A DNA stretch of 64,000 bases, taken from positions 124,001 through 188,000 of the forward strand of contig CASGAN010000003.1 of assembly GCA_949299455.1 (NCBI GenBank), read 5' to 3'. How positions within the stretch are numbered: the stretch's first letter is position 1; every line of letters begins with the position of its first letter. A program made the translations under genes and the position numbers. Below the pieces are notes generated by a model. It did not search any database, was not told where the DNA came from, and was given only the letters and a program-made list of their open reading frames with translations. Source of the DNA: an uncultured Oscillospiraceae bacterium. Its GTDB lineage: Bacteria > Bacillota > Clostridia > Oscillospirales > Ruminococcaceae. Below, piece after piece: positions 1-7,265 of the stretch.

Positions 1-272
1 GTGCAAAAGAGATCTTCGGTGTAAAACGCGTGCTGATTGTGACGCAGGAATATCACCTCTCGCGTGCAATCTATGATGCGCGTGCAATGGGAATGGAAGC
101 GTATGGCGTAAGCGCCGACAAAACACGTCTTGCCGGACAGCTCAGCCGCGATTTCCGCGAGATCTTTGCTCGTGCAAAGGATGTTATTTACTGCGCGGTG
201 AAACCAAAGCCAACCTATCTTGGGGAAGCCATCCCCATCGGAGGAAACGGCAATGTTACAAACGATTCGTGA
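1..272 (+). CDS. DUF218 (SanA/YdcF-like) protein, 3' part
   Basis: The reading frame is open from base 3, so this is the C-terminal ~90 residues of a gene beginning outside the window. The visible core V-L-I-V-T-Q-E-Y-H-L-x-R-A followed by GMEAYGVSAD is the signature of the DUF218 fold (SanA, YdcF), which in characterised members sits at the membrane and affects envelope integrity. The GTG at 30 is internal to this conserved core and is unlikely to be the real start. The frame overlaps the next gene by 20 bases, so the two are probably co-transcribed. Exact function is unknown; family call is fairly safe. Confidence 0.8.
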   Translation, partial: AKEIFGVKRVLIVTQEYHLSRAIYDARAMGMEAYGVSADKTRLAGQLSRDFREIFARAKDVIYCAVKPKPTYLGEAIPIGGNGNVTNDS

Positions 273-969
273 AGTAAAAAGCCGGTTTTTATCGGGAATC
301 TGTGCCGTTTTTCTGCTGTGCATTCTTTGGTATGTACTCGTGCTTACCGGTTTTGCCGCTGTTCCGTTTTACACAAACGAGGACTTTTCCCTTTCGATCA
401 AACAAAGCGGCGTCGATTTCAACGAAAACGGCATCGACGACACGCTCGACCTGCTCATCGGTGCACGAAAAGATGCACAAAACCGTCCTGTATATGACGG
501 CAGCTATGTAGCAGGCGGCTATCCGCCCGAGGACCGCGGTGTCTGCACCGATGTGATCTGGCGGGCATTCCGTGAGGCGGGCTATTCATTAAAAGAGATG
601 GTCGATACTGACATCCGTGCGTCGATTGCTGATTATCCCCGAACCGGCGGCGTGCGTGATGCAAACATCGATTTCCGCCGAGTGCCGAACCTGCGGGTAT
701 TCTTTTCAAAATACGCACAGACACTCACTACCGATCCGACTCACATTGCCGCATGGCAGGCAGGCGATATCGTCACATTCGGCGACCATCATATCGGCAT
801 CATTTCCGACCGGCGAAATGCACAGGGGATTCCATTCCTCATCCACAACAGCGGACAGCTCCGCCGCGAAGAAGATGCGCTGCAGCGATGCGGCACAATC
901 AGCGGTCATTTCCGGTTTGACGGCAATGCACTGCCGGATGAATTGAAAATTGCATTCGAACCCACATAA
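253..969 (+). CDS. DUF1287 family membrane-anchored protein
   Basis: A 238-residue protein of the DUF1287 (YijF-like) family, whose biochemical role is not established; the fold is usually linked to NlpC/P60-like or transglutaminase-like proteins. The ATG at 253 is preferred over upstream frames because GGAGG lies about 8 bases before it. One hydrophobic segment near residues 18-37 looks like an uncleaved signal-anchor, placing the rest outside the cell. The family core GVCTDVIWRAFREAG is present around residues 97-111, with a candidate catalytic Cys, and later H residues in GDHHIGIISD. It overlaps the DUF218 gene, suggesting a shared envelope role. Confidence 0.8.
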   Translation: MLQTIREVKSRFLSGICAVFLLCILWYVLVLTGFAAVPFYTNEDFSLSIKQSGVDFNENGIDDTLDLLIGARKDAQNRPVYDGSYVAGGYPPEDRGVCTDVIWRAFREAGYSLKEMVDTDIRASIADYPRTGGVRDANIDFRRVPNLRVFFSKYAQTLTTDPTHIAAWQAGDIVTFGDHHIGIISDRRNAQGIPFLIHNSGQLRREEDALQRCGTISGHFRFDGNALPDELKIAFEPT

Positions 970-970
970 C

Positions 971-1010
971 AACACCGCACAGGACAGCTGTCCTGTGCGG
1001 TGTTTTGTTT
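971..1010. terminator. bidirectional intrinsic terminator
   Basis: A perfect 34-bp palindrome (two 17-base arms, 971-1004) with A/T runs on both sides sits between the convergent DUF1287 and GNAT genes and ends transcription from both directions. Confidence 0.9.
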
Positions 1011-1516
1011 TAACCACGATATTCGTATTCATAAAGCATACGCGGCTGACCGCGGAAGATCTCCTCGGTTACGGCACCTGTCCGGCGAAAGCCGCATGCT
1101 TCAAAAAACTGCATACTGCCGGGATTATCCGCATAGATTTCCGCTTTCAAACGTACGCCGGCTGACCGCTCACGCTCCGCTTTGCACAGCAGGCCGAGCG
1201 CTTTTTTGGCATAGCCGTTTCTCCGGTGTGCCGGCTTTATAACAACACCGACATATGCAGTTGTTTCGTCAAGCCGATAGCATTCGATTTTTCCGGCAAC
1301 GATGTCCTCATCCACAATCATATACACTGCAAGCGGCGTATTTTTCTCCCGGCGCGCTTCATACGCCTGTGCAATCTCTTCGCGCGTACGCGGCGTTTCA
1401 CATCCGGAAAGATATGCCGTTTCCGCATCGTTCTCGAGTTCAAACAAGTCGGTGAAATACATTTCTTCCACCGGAACAAGCTCTGTCACCGAAACCTCCC
1501 CTTCCGTTGTTTTCAT
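1010..1516 (-). CDS. GNAT family N-acetyltransferase
   Basis: A 168-residue GNAT acyl-CoA transferase. The acetyl-CoA binding motif A appears as VVIKPAHRRNGYAKKAL (the R/Q-x-x-G-x-G/A loop), followed by the typical Y-A-D-N-x-x-S-x-x-F-F-E-x-x-G-F-R element. Substrate cannot be told from sequence; the overall look is RimJ/RimL-like. The ATG at 1516 is used; a GTG at 1528 is an alternative and neither has a clear ribosome site. It follows the TlpA-like gene by about 26 bases and is the last gene of that leftward unit. Confidence 0.8.
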   Translation of the reverse strand: MKTTEGEVSVTELVPVEEMYFTDLFELENDAETAYLSGCETPRTREEIAQAYEARREKNTPLAVYMIVDEDIVAGKIECYRLDETTAYVGVVIKPAHRRNGYAKKALGLLCKAERERSAGVRLKAEIYADNPGSMQFFEACGFRRTGAVTEEIFRGQPRMLYEYEYRG

Positions 1517-1542
1517 CGAATATACCACATGCGAAGAGCAGC

Positions 1543-2088
1543 TTACTGAATCATTTCGATTCCTCTGAGCAAATTGGTCTTCGAAATGGCACCCATCGCA
1601 CCGGTGACGATATTTCCGTCTTTATTGATGAAATAGGTAGTCGGCAAGGAGGAAACACCGTATTTCATGGCTGCATCCTGGTTTACGTCATACAGCACCG
1701 GAAAAGAAAAGCCTTGTTCTTTTACAAACCGCTCGCCTTTTTCCTTTGTTTCCTGCATTCCGTCGACCATGTCGACCATCAAAAACACAACTTCGCCGTC
1801 AAGTTCTTTCGCCACTGCATCAAAATCGGGCATTTCCGATTTGCAAGGCGGACACCACGATGCCCAGAAATTGAGTACAATCGGTTTGCCGATATAATCC
1901 GAAAGCGATACTTCATTCCCCTCTGCATCGACTGCCGTAAAATCAACATACGGAATCGTCTGCGCAGATTGTTCTGCATCCGGTGTCTGTACTTCTTTTG
2001 AAAGCATCGGATAAAGAATTGCCGCCGCGCCGATCAGTACCACAAGACCGACTGCCAAAGAGATCCAAAGCCATGCCTGTTTTTTCAT
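1543..2088 (-). CDS. TlpA/ResA-like membrane-anchored thiol-disulfide oxidoreductase
   Basis: A 181-residue thioredoxin-fold protein. Residues ~7-29 form a single membrane anchor, putting the catalytic domain on the outer face. The active site is W-C-P-P-C in NFWASWCPPCKSE, the form used by reducing extracytoplasmic thioredoxins (TlpA, ResA), and the cis-Pro loop is SSLPTTYF. GGAGGG precedes the ATG. It lies 18 bases downstream of ccdA, the membrane protein that passes electrons from cytoplasmic thioredoxin to such proteins, so the two form a reductant export pair. The client is unknown; no cytochrome c maturation genes are nearby. Confidence 0.88.
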   Translation of the reverse strand: MKKQAWLWISLAVGLVVLIGAAAILYPMLSKEVQTPDAEQSAQTIPYVDFTAVDAEGNEVSLSDYIGKPIVLNFWASWCPPCKSEMPDFDAVAKELDGEVVFLMVDMVDGMQETKEKGERFVKEQGFSFPVLYDVNQDAAMKYGVSSLPTTYFINKDGNIVTGAMGAISKTNLLRGIEMIQ

Positions 2089-2106
2089 TTCATTCCCTCC
2101 GTCATG

Positions 2107-2775
2107 TTAAAATGTAAGCAATGACAAGAACATTCCAAACAGTCCCGTCATCATCAAAATACCGACCACAATCAGCAGTCCGCCTGAAATCAGATTGATG
2201 ACACGATAATGCGATTTGATAAACGCAAATGTGGATTTTAATTTATCGATCAGCACAGCACTCACTACAAACGGAATGCCCAGTCCCACCGAATAACATA
2301 AAAGCATGAGTATACCTGCAAACACATGGCCGCTGCTTGCCGCCATCATCAGTGCAGACCCCAAAAATGCACCGACGCACGGTGTCCATCCGACCGAAAA
2401 AATCATACCGAACAAAATCGACGAGAAAAATCCGAGTGTGTGATGCTTCATCGTGCCGCGCATTCCTTTAAAAAACGAAAGCTTGAATAAATCGAGCATC
2501 GACAGACCAAACAGAACAATCACGGCGCCTGCAACAATGTTCACAATCGTTTGATACTGTGTGAGAATACTGCCGATCGTTCCGGCAAACGCACCCATCA
2601 GCGTAAACACGACTGTAAAACCAAGCACAAAGCCGAGTGCATTCTTGATTGCCGCACCGCGTTTGTTCTGCGTATCGCTGCCCGCAAAATACGACACATA
2701 GATCGGCAGCATCGGCAAAAGACACGGCGAAATAAATGTAATAATTCCTTCCAAAAACACAAGCAGATATTGCAT
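2107..2775 (-). CDS. ccdA: CcdA/DsbD-type transmembrane electron carrier
   Basis: A 222-residue protein of six predicted membrane helices matching CcdA. The N-terminal helix contains the conserved FISPCLLPMLPIY and a later helix has SVGWTPCVGAF; the two Cys in those P-C/C-x contexts are the redox pair. It carries electrons from cytoplasmic thioredoxin to an outward-facing acceptor, here most likely the adjacent TlpA-like protein. GGAG precedes the ATG. The nearest cytoplasmic thioredoxin is at 6927. Confidence 0.9.
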   Translation of the reverse strand: MQYLLVFLEGIITFISPCLLPMLPIYVSYFAGSDTQNKRGAAIKNALGFVLGFTVVFTLMGAFAGTIGSILTQYQTIVNIVAGAVIVLFGLSMLDLFKLSFFKGMRGTMKHHTLGFFSSILFGMIFSVGWTPCVGAFLGSALMMAASSGHVFAGILMLLCYSVGLGIPFVVSAVLIDKLKSTFAFIKSHYRVINLISGGLLIVVGILMMTGLFGMFLSLLTF

Positions 2776-2813
2776 AATCGTTCTCCTGTCAAACTTAGAA
2801 TGTATACGGCGTT

Positions 2814-2842
2814 AGTATACCATAACCTTAATGAAATGACAA
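2814..2842 (-). promoter_or_regulatory. promoter of ccdA-tlpA-GNAT unit
   Basis: On the minus strand TTGTCA (2842-2837), a 17-base spacer and TATACT (2819-2814) with an extended -10 TGG. About 40 bases lie between the -10 and the ccdA start. Very similar TGGTATAmT boxes precede 3830, 28655 and 33324. Confidence 0.65.
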
Positions 2843-2844
2843 GA

Positions 2845-2873
2845 AAAAATCCTCCGGATTCCGGAGGATTTTT
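2845..2873 (-). terminator. intrinsic terminator after the sulfite-reductase-like gene
   Basis: Perfect 14-base arms around one central T (29 bases), A-rich on one side and T-rich on the other. It lies just after the stop of the leftward gene at 2889. Confidence 0.85.
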
Positions 2874-2888
2874 GAATCAAATATTTTC

Positions 2889-3830
2889 TTACGGGCGTTT
2901 TTTAAGTTCTGCTGCCAAAATCTCATCTTTGCGGGCAAAAAGCTCATCCGAATAGAGCAGTTCTTCCACTTTCTCCATGCCAAGGCGGTCGATTGTCTGC
3001 GAAAAACGCTCGCCGACATAACCAAGATCACGGAACAGAAGCATTGCTTTTTCGACGATTGCCAACACTTCTTCTTTATCAGTAAACAGACGAGACAGTG
3101 TGCGTCCCTGTGCCACACGTTTGCCCCAACGGCCGCCGATATAAATTTTATAGCAGTCAACATTCTCGCTCAGTGCATCAAAATAGCATTTTCCTGCGCA
3201 GCGTCCGCAGTTGGTGCACTCAGCACTGTCGATGGTCATGCTTGTCTCACCGCGTTTTGCCGCTTTGACCGGACATGCCTCTTCAATCGGACATTTTTTG
3301 CAGTTTCTGCATTTCTCTGCATTAAACTTCGGAGCACGCTGGCCGATGATGCCGATATCGTTCAAGTCCGGTTTTACGCAGTTGTTCGGACATCCGCCGA
3401 CTGCGATTTTAAATTTGTGCGGAAGCGAAACATTGGCATAACCCACGAAGAAACGGTCGTGAACCTCTTCGGAAAGTGCAAACGTGTCGATGAGTCCATA
3501 CTGGCAGGTTGTACCTTTGCATGACACAACCGGACGTACTTTTGCACCTGTACCGCCGGTGACAAGATCTGCTTTTGCAATATATTCGCGGAACGGTTCA
3601 ATCTGATCAAACGGGATGCCCTGCACTTCAACCGTCAGACGGGTTGTAAATGTAATATTGCCGTTGCCGAATTTTTCGGCAGCTTCTGCAATACAGGCAG
3701 CCTGTGCCGCGGTAATTTTGCCGTTTTTCGTGATGATGCGTCCCGAAAAATTATCTGTGCCTTTGTTGCTCAAAAAACCAAGACCCTTGACGCGTTTTTC
3801 CTCTGCGGGCGGGATCGTAAGTGCTGCCAT
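2889..3830 (-). CDS. siroheme/4Fe-4S sulfite (or nitrite) reductase-like protein with ferredoxin domain
   Basis: A 313-residue single-chain protein related to small anaerobic sulfite/nitrite reductases. After an N-terminal ferredoxin-like half-domain, the siroheme-linked cluster ligands are C104/C109 (SCKGTTCQYG) and C147/C151 (GGCPNNCVKP). A 2[4Fe-4S] ferredoxin insert follows, with C174, C177, C180, C186 and C205, C208, C211, C215. The first pair is C-x4-C rather than the usual C-x5-C. The ATG at 3830 has AAGGAGAG upstream; the in-frame ATG at 3857 does not. An extended -10 (TGGTATACT) lies at 3892-3887. Substrate may be sulfite, nitrite or a related small molecule. Confidence 0.8.
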   Translation of the reverse strand: MAALTIPPAEEKRVKGLGFLSNKGTDNFSGRIITKNGKITAAQAACIAEAAEKFGNGNITFTTRLTVEVQGIPFDQIEPFREYIAKADLVTGGTGAKVRPVVSCKGTTCQYGLIDTFALSEEVHDRFFVGYANVSLPHKFKIAVGGCPNNCVKPDLNDIGIIGQRAPKFNAEKCRNCKKCPIEEACPVKAAKRGETSMTIDSAECTNCGRCAGKCYFDALSENVDCYKIYIGGRWGKRVAQGRTLSRLFTDKEEVLAIVEKAMLLFRDLGYVGERFSQTIDRLGMEKVEELLYSDELFARKDEILAAELKKRP

Positions 3831-3990
3831 AATCCACTCTCCTTTTACTCTTTTCATTCAAAAAACAATACACATCTGATACGTTCAGTATACCACACGA
3901 TGTCGATTTTGAAAAGCATTTTTATCAATCTTTCAAAAAAATACTACTGTTGTTTGCTCGATTACCACTTGATTGCAAACGCAAGCTGTT

Positions 3991-5187
3991 TTATAAAAAC
4001 AGTGCGGCAATTTCCGAAAACGGTGCAACCGCACGCTTTAAAATCCCGTGGATCTGCGCGATTAAAATGCCGTAGTTTGTAAACGGAACACCCTGATCGG
4101 CGGCACACTTCATGCGGTAGTTTACTTCCCGCTCATTGAGCATACAACCCCCGCAGTGCACGACCATCGCATACGGCGAAAGATCATCCGGGAATTCCGT
4201 GCCGCTTTTAAACACAAAATGCAGGTCTTTTTTTGTATAGGAAGAAATCCAGTTTGGCAGTTTCACGGTGCCGATATCCCCGCATTGTCTGTGATGCGTG
4301 CAGCCCTCGCAGATGAGCACGGTGTCACCGTCTTTTAAGCGGTCGATCGCCGCCGCACCGGATGCAACCGTACTGAGATTTCCTTTATACCGTGCAAACA
4401 GAATCGAAAATGATGTAAGCGGAATCGATTCGTCGACCATCTTCGACACCTTGCCGAATGCCTGACTGTCTGTGATGACGAGCGCGGGTGGTTCTTTTAA
4501 AGATGAAAGCGCATGTGTGAGCGTTGTTTCCTTTGTGACGATGCAGTACGCATCACTGTCTAAAATATCGCGGATCGTCTGCTGCTGCGGCAGAATGAGC
4601 CGTCCTTTCGGTGCGGCTTCATCAATCGGTGTCACCAGCACGATCGTATCGTTTGGGCGAATCAGATCGCCGACAATCCGTTTGTTTGAATCGGCAGGCT
4701 TGCATGCGGCGATCAATTCTTTGAGTTCGTGAATATGTTCGCCTGTTTTCGCACTGACAAGAATGCTGTGCGCAGGCAGGTCTTGTGTTTTTGCTGTATC
4801 CGATTTATTGAATACCACGAGATACGGAATCTGCTTTTTCTGTATCGTTTCGATGAGGGTTTCCTCAAGCGGTGAAAGTCCCTCGCCGGCATCGACCACA
4901 ACGAGCGCAATATCCGTTTTATTGAGCATCTGAACCGCTTTTTTTACACGCATTTTCCCGAGCTCTCCCTCGTCGTCCAAGCCGGGCGTGTCGATAAACA
5001 CGACAGGTCCAAGCGGCAAAAGCTCCATCGATTTTAGCACCGGGTCGGTAGTGGTGCCTTTTACATCCGAAACAATGGCAAGATTCTGGCCGGTCAGCGC
5101 ATTCATGATACTCGATTTGCCGGCGTTGCGCCTGCCGAACAGTCCGATGTGAATACGTTCGGCGGACGGGGTTGACTGTAAACTCAT
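3991..5187 (-). CDS. hydF: [FeFe]-hydrogenase maturation GTPase HydF
   Basis: A 398-residue HydF, the scaffold on which the diiron subcluster of [FeFe]-hydrogenase is assembled. The N-terminal Era-like GTPase has GRRNAGKSS (P-loop, ~18-26), DTPGLDD and NKSD. The C-terminal cluster-binding part has CEGCTHHRQCGD and HCGGCMLNE, matching the family H-x-H...H-C-x-x-C ligand set. HydE and HydG are not in the window; the likely target enzyme is at 50497. It has its own promoter and is divergent from the Crp/Fnr gene. Confidence 0.95.
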   Translation of the reverse strand: MSLQSTPSAERIHIGLFGRRNAGKSSIMNALTGQNLAIVSDVKGTTTDPVLKSMELLPLGPVVFIDTPGLDDEGELGKMRVKKAVQMLNKTDIALVVVDAGEGLSPLEETLIETIQKKQIPYLVVFNKSDTAKTQDLPAHSILVSAKTGEHIHELKELIAACKPADSNKRIVGDLIRPNDTIVLVTPIDEAAPKGRLILPQQQTIRDILDSDAYCIVTKETTLTHALSSLKEPPALVITDSQAFGKVSKMVDESIPLTSFSILFARYKGNLSTVASGAAAIDRLKDGDTVLICEGCTHHRQCGDIGTVKLPNWISSYTKKDLHFVFKSGTEFPDDLSPYAMVVHCGGCMLNEREVNYRMKCAADQGVPFTNYGILIAQIHGILKRAVAPFSEIAALFL

Positions 5188-5211
5188 GACGATCCTTCTT
5201 CCTGTGCAGAC

Positions 5212-5240
5212 ATTGTATTCAGTATAGCATACTCCGTCAA
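5212..5240 (-). promoter_or_regulatory. hydF promoter
   Basis: Minus-strand TTGACG (5240-5235), 17-base spacer, TACAAT (5217-5212), about 25 bases before the hydF ATG. Confidence 0.7.
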
Positions 5241-5251
5241 AAAAAGCGAAT

Positions 5252-5339
5252 CAAACCGATTCCTCCTGCCTTTCGGTTGACACTTTGATGAAATCCGATA
5301 TAATGAAAACAAACGACGATTTAAGGAGGAATCGGTTTG
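5252..5339. repeat. perfect 16-bp inverted repeat bracketing the crp-family promoter
   Basis: CAAACCGATTCCTCCT at 5252-5267 is the exact reverse complement of 5324-5339, with 56 bases between. The right arm contains the AGGAGGA ribosome site and the TTG start codon of the regulator; the left arm lies upstream of the -35 box. A transcript entering from upstream would fold over the ribosome site, whereas one from the local promoter would not. Confidence 0.8.
5277..5304 (+). promoter_or_regulatory. promoter of Crp/Fnr-family regulator
   Basis: TTGACA (5277-5282), 16-base spacer, TATAAT (5299-5304): both hexamers are consensus. Expected start of transcription is near 5311, giving a leader of about 26 bases. 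Confidence 0.85.
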
Positions 5340-6002
5340 GAACTGCGCGAATTTTTCGGCGATATTTGGGGCAAGCTTTCAAAAGAGGAGCAGACGCTGT
5401 TTTCAGAGAGCGCCCGCCTTGTTTCCTATGAACGGGGCACCGTTTTAAAAAACAGTACCGACCAGTGCGAAGCGCTCTACGCCGTGACACGCGGGATTCT
5501 GCGCGTCTATATGATTTCAGAAGAAGGACGCGAGGTCACGCTGTATCAGTTAAAAGAGGGCGATTTCTGCTTGTTTTCCGCTTCGTGCATTCTGTCGCGT
5601 ATCCCGTTCCCGCTTCTTGTTGAGGCGCAGACCGATGTAACGCTTTACCGCATTCCGGCGCAGGTGTATCAGTCAGTCTTACAAACAAACATTGCGGTTT
5701 CCAATTTCACAAGCGGCATCATGTCAAACCGTCTTGCCGATATTCTGTGGCTTGTGGATCAGATTCTGTTTAAACGGATGGACAGCCGGATCGCCGCATT
5801 TTTGTGCAGTCAAAGCGAACTCTATCACACCGATACCCTCACGCTCACACATGAACAGATCGCCGCACACTTAGGAACTGCGCGCGAAGTTGTTTCCCGG
5901 ATGCTCAAATACCTCCAGTCGGAGCAGATGATCACCCTTTCGCGCAAGGAAATCCGTTTGACCGACAAAGAATCGCTTTCGCTTTTGGCTGGTGACGCAT
6001 AA
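5337..6002 (+). CDS. Crp/Fnr family transcriptional regulator
   Basis: A 221-residue regulator with an N-terminal cyclic-nucleotide-binding-like beta barrel and a C-terminal winged helix (LTHEQIAAHLGTAREVVSRM as recognition region, ~residues 166-185). It starts at a TTG placed 6 bases after AAGGAGGA. It lacks the N-terminal Cys cluster of classical Fnr; the Cys in GDFCLFSASC are candidates for redox or metal sensing. Its neighbours are redox and Fe-S proteins, and a TGTGA-N5-TCAC palindrome lies directly downstream, so it probably controls the ferredoxin operon and perhaps the hydrogenase operon at 52254. Effector unknown. Confidence 0.88.
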   Translation: MELREFFGDIWGKLSKEEQTLFSESARLVSYERGTVLKNSTDQCEALYAVTRGILRVYMISEEGREVTLYQLKEGDFCLFSASCILSRIPFPLLVEAQTDVTLYRIPAQVYQSVLQTNIAVSNFTSGIMSNRLADILWLVDQILFKRMDSRIAAFLCSQSELYHTDTLTLTHEQIAAHLGTAREVVSRMLKYLQSEQMITLSRKEIRLTDKESLSLLAGDA

Positions 6003-6014
6003 ATTTTGTGCAAA

Positions 6015-6056
6015 TGTGATTTTGTCACGGAACTTTTCTAATTCGCGCCATATAAT
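6015..6056 (+). promoter_or_regulatory. candidate Crp/Fnr operator and -10 of ferredoxin operon
   Basis: TGTGATTTTGTCACG (6015-6029) is a Crp-type inverted repeat with a 5-base centre. TATAAT is at 6051-6056 and no good -35 is seen. The palindrome centre is about 41 bases before the predicted start (~6063), the usual place for a class II activator. Confidence 0.6.
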
Positions 6057-6092
6057 AGCCTCAGAACAAGACACAAGGAGGCAATTACTTCT

Positions 6093-6284
6093 ATGGCAAA
6101 ACGAAAAGCAGTCGTCGACAAAACGCACTGTGTCGCCTGCGGATGCTGTACAACAGCGTGCAAGCTCCATGCAATCACCGTCTTTCGCGGCATTTATGCA
6201 CAGGTGAGCGACCGATGTGTCGGATGTGCAAAATGTGCGGCCATGTGCCCTGCCGATGCAATTCGAATGGAGGCGGCCACATGA
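6093..6284 (+). CDS. 2[4Fe-4S] ferredoxin
   Basis: A 63-residue ferredoxin with two clusters: CVACGCCTTAC plus a later Cys, and CVGCAKCAAMCP. It moves electrons at low potential in the cytoplasm. AAGGAGG lies 17 to 11 bases before the ATG. Its stop overlaps the start of the next gene (ATGA at 6281-6284), so the two products are made together and the ferredoxin probably docks on the membrane partner. Confidence 0.92.
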   Translation: MAKRKAVVDKTHCVACGCCTTACKLHAITVFRGIYAQVSDRCVGCAKCAAMCPADAIRMEAAT

Positions 6285-6868
6285 AAAAACATTTCTATGA
6301 CTACCTTTGGATTGCCTCTGCGCTGTATCTGATTCTCGGGTTTTTCAACATCCTGTTTGCATGGCTCGGGCTGTTGTGCTTCATGATCCCGCTCATGATT
6401 TCCATTTTCGGCAAAAGCAAGGCCTACTGCAACCGTTACTGCGGACGCGGACAGTTGTTTTCCCTGCTTGGGCAAACGCTCCGTCTGTCCCGCAACAAAC
6501 CGATGCCCCGCTTTTTAAAAAGCCGCATTTTCCGATATGGGTTTCTCGCCTTTTTCATGACGATGTTTGGACTGATGATCACACAGACCGTCGGCGTCTT
6601 TTTAAACGCTGATTCTCTAAAAACAGCGGTCACACTCCTTTGGACGTTCCGGGTTCCCTGGACGTTTGCCTATACCGAAACAGCACTGCCCGCATGGGTG
6701 TCGCAGTTTGCATTCGGATTTTACAGCATCATGCTCACCTCGACCATTCTTGGCATCGTGTTGATGGTGCTTTATAAACCGCGTGCATGGTGCGTATGCT
6801 GTCCGATGGGCACGATGACACAGCTTGTGTGCAAAGCACATGCGCACGGAAAAACCGAACAAAATTAA
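6281..6868 (+). CDS. NapH/YccM-like polytopic membrane Fe-S protein
   Basis: A 195-residue protein with about four membrane helices and two short Cys motifs, CNRYCGRGQ (after helix 2) and CVCCPMGT near the C-terminus, as in the NapH/NosR/CcoG group of membrane 4Fe-4S proteins. Unlike full NapH it has no ferredoxin domain of its own; the separate ferredoxin encoded just upstream, with a 4-base overlap, may fill that role. A membrane electron-transfer or quinol-linked role is inferred. The exact acceptor is unknown. Confidence 0.75.
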   Translation: MKKHFYDYLWIASALYLILGFFNILFAWLGLLCFMIPLMISIFGKSKAYCNRYCGRGQLFSLLGQTLRLSRNKPMPRFLKSRIFRYGFLAFFMTMFGLMITQTVGVFLNADSLKTAVTLLWTFRVPWTFAYTETALPAWVSQFAFGFYSIMLTSTILGIVLMVLYKPRAWCVCCPMGTMTQLVCKAHAHGKTEQN

Positions 6869-6926
6869 CGTCATTCATTTTATTTTCAACAATATATAAA
6901 CAACAATTTTGAAAGGAAGATTATTC

Positions 6927-7235
6927 ATGGCTGTTACTGTTATCACAAAAGAGAATTTTGAATCCGAAGTTTTAAAAAGCACAAAACCGGTTCTTCTGGA
7001 CTTCTGGGCTTCCTGGTGCGGTCCGTGCCGGATGCTCTCCCCGATCGTTGACGAAATCGCCGAGGAAAACGCGAACATCAAAGTCGGCAAAGTAAACGTT
7101 GACGAACAGCCGGAGCTTGCACAGGCATTCAAAGTCATGTCCATCCCGATGCTCGCAGTCGTAAAAGACGGCAAAGTCACAAACACATCGGTCGGCTACA
7201 AAGCGAAAGCAGCAGTTTTGGCACTGCTCGACTAA
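6927..7235 (+). CDS. trxA: thioredoxin
   Basis: A 102-residue cytoplasmic thioredoxin. The active site is WASWCGPCRM and the cis-proline loop is MSIPMLAV, with Met where Thr is usual after the cis-Pro. AAAGGAAG precedes the ATG at 6927; an in-frame ATG at 6909 overlaps that ribosome site and is rejected. It is followed 30 bases later by the CoA-disulfide reductase-rhodanese gene. It could donate electrons to CcdA (2107) or resolve persulfides formed by its neighbour. Confidence 0.93.
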   Translation: MAVTVITKENFESEVLKSTKPVLLDFWASWCGPCRMLSPIVDEIAEENANIKVGKVNVDEQPELAQAFKVMSIPMLAVVKDGKVTNTSVGYKAKAAVLALLD

Positions 7236-7265
7236 AAAGTAATATTCAAAGGAGGCGCACTCCCC

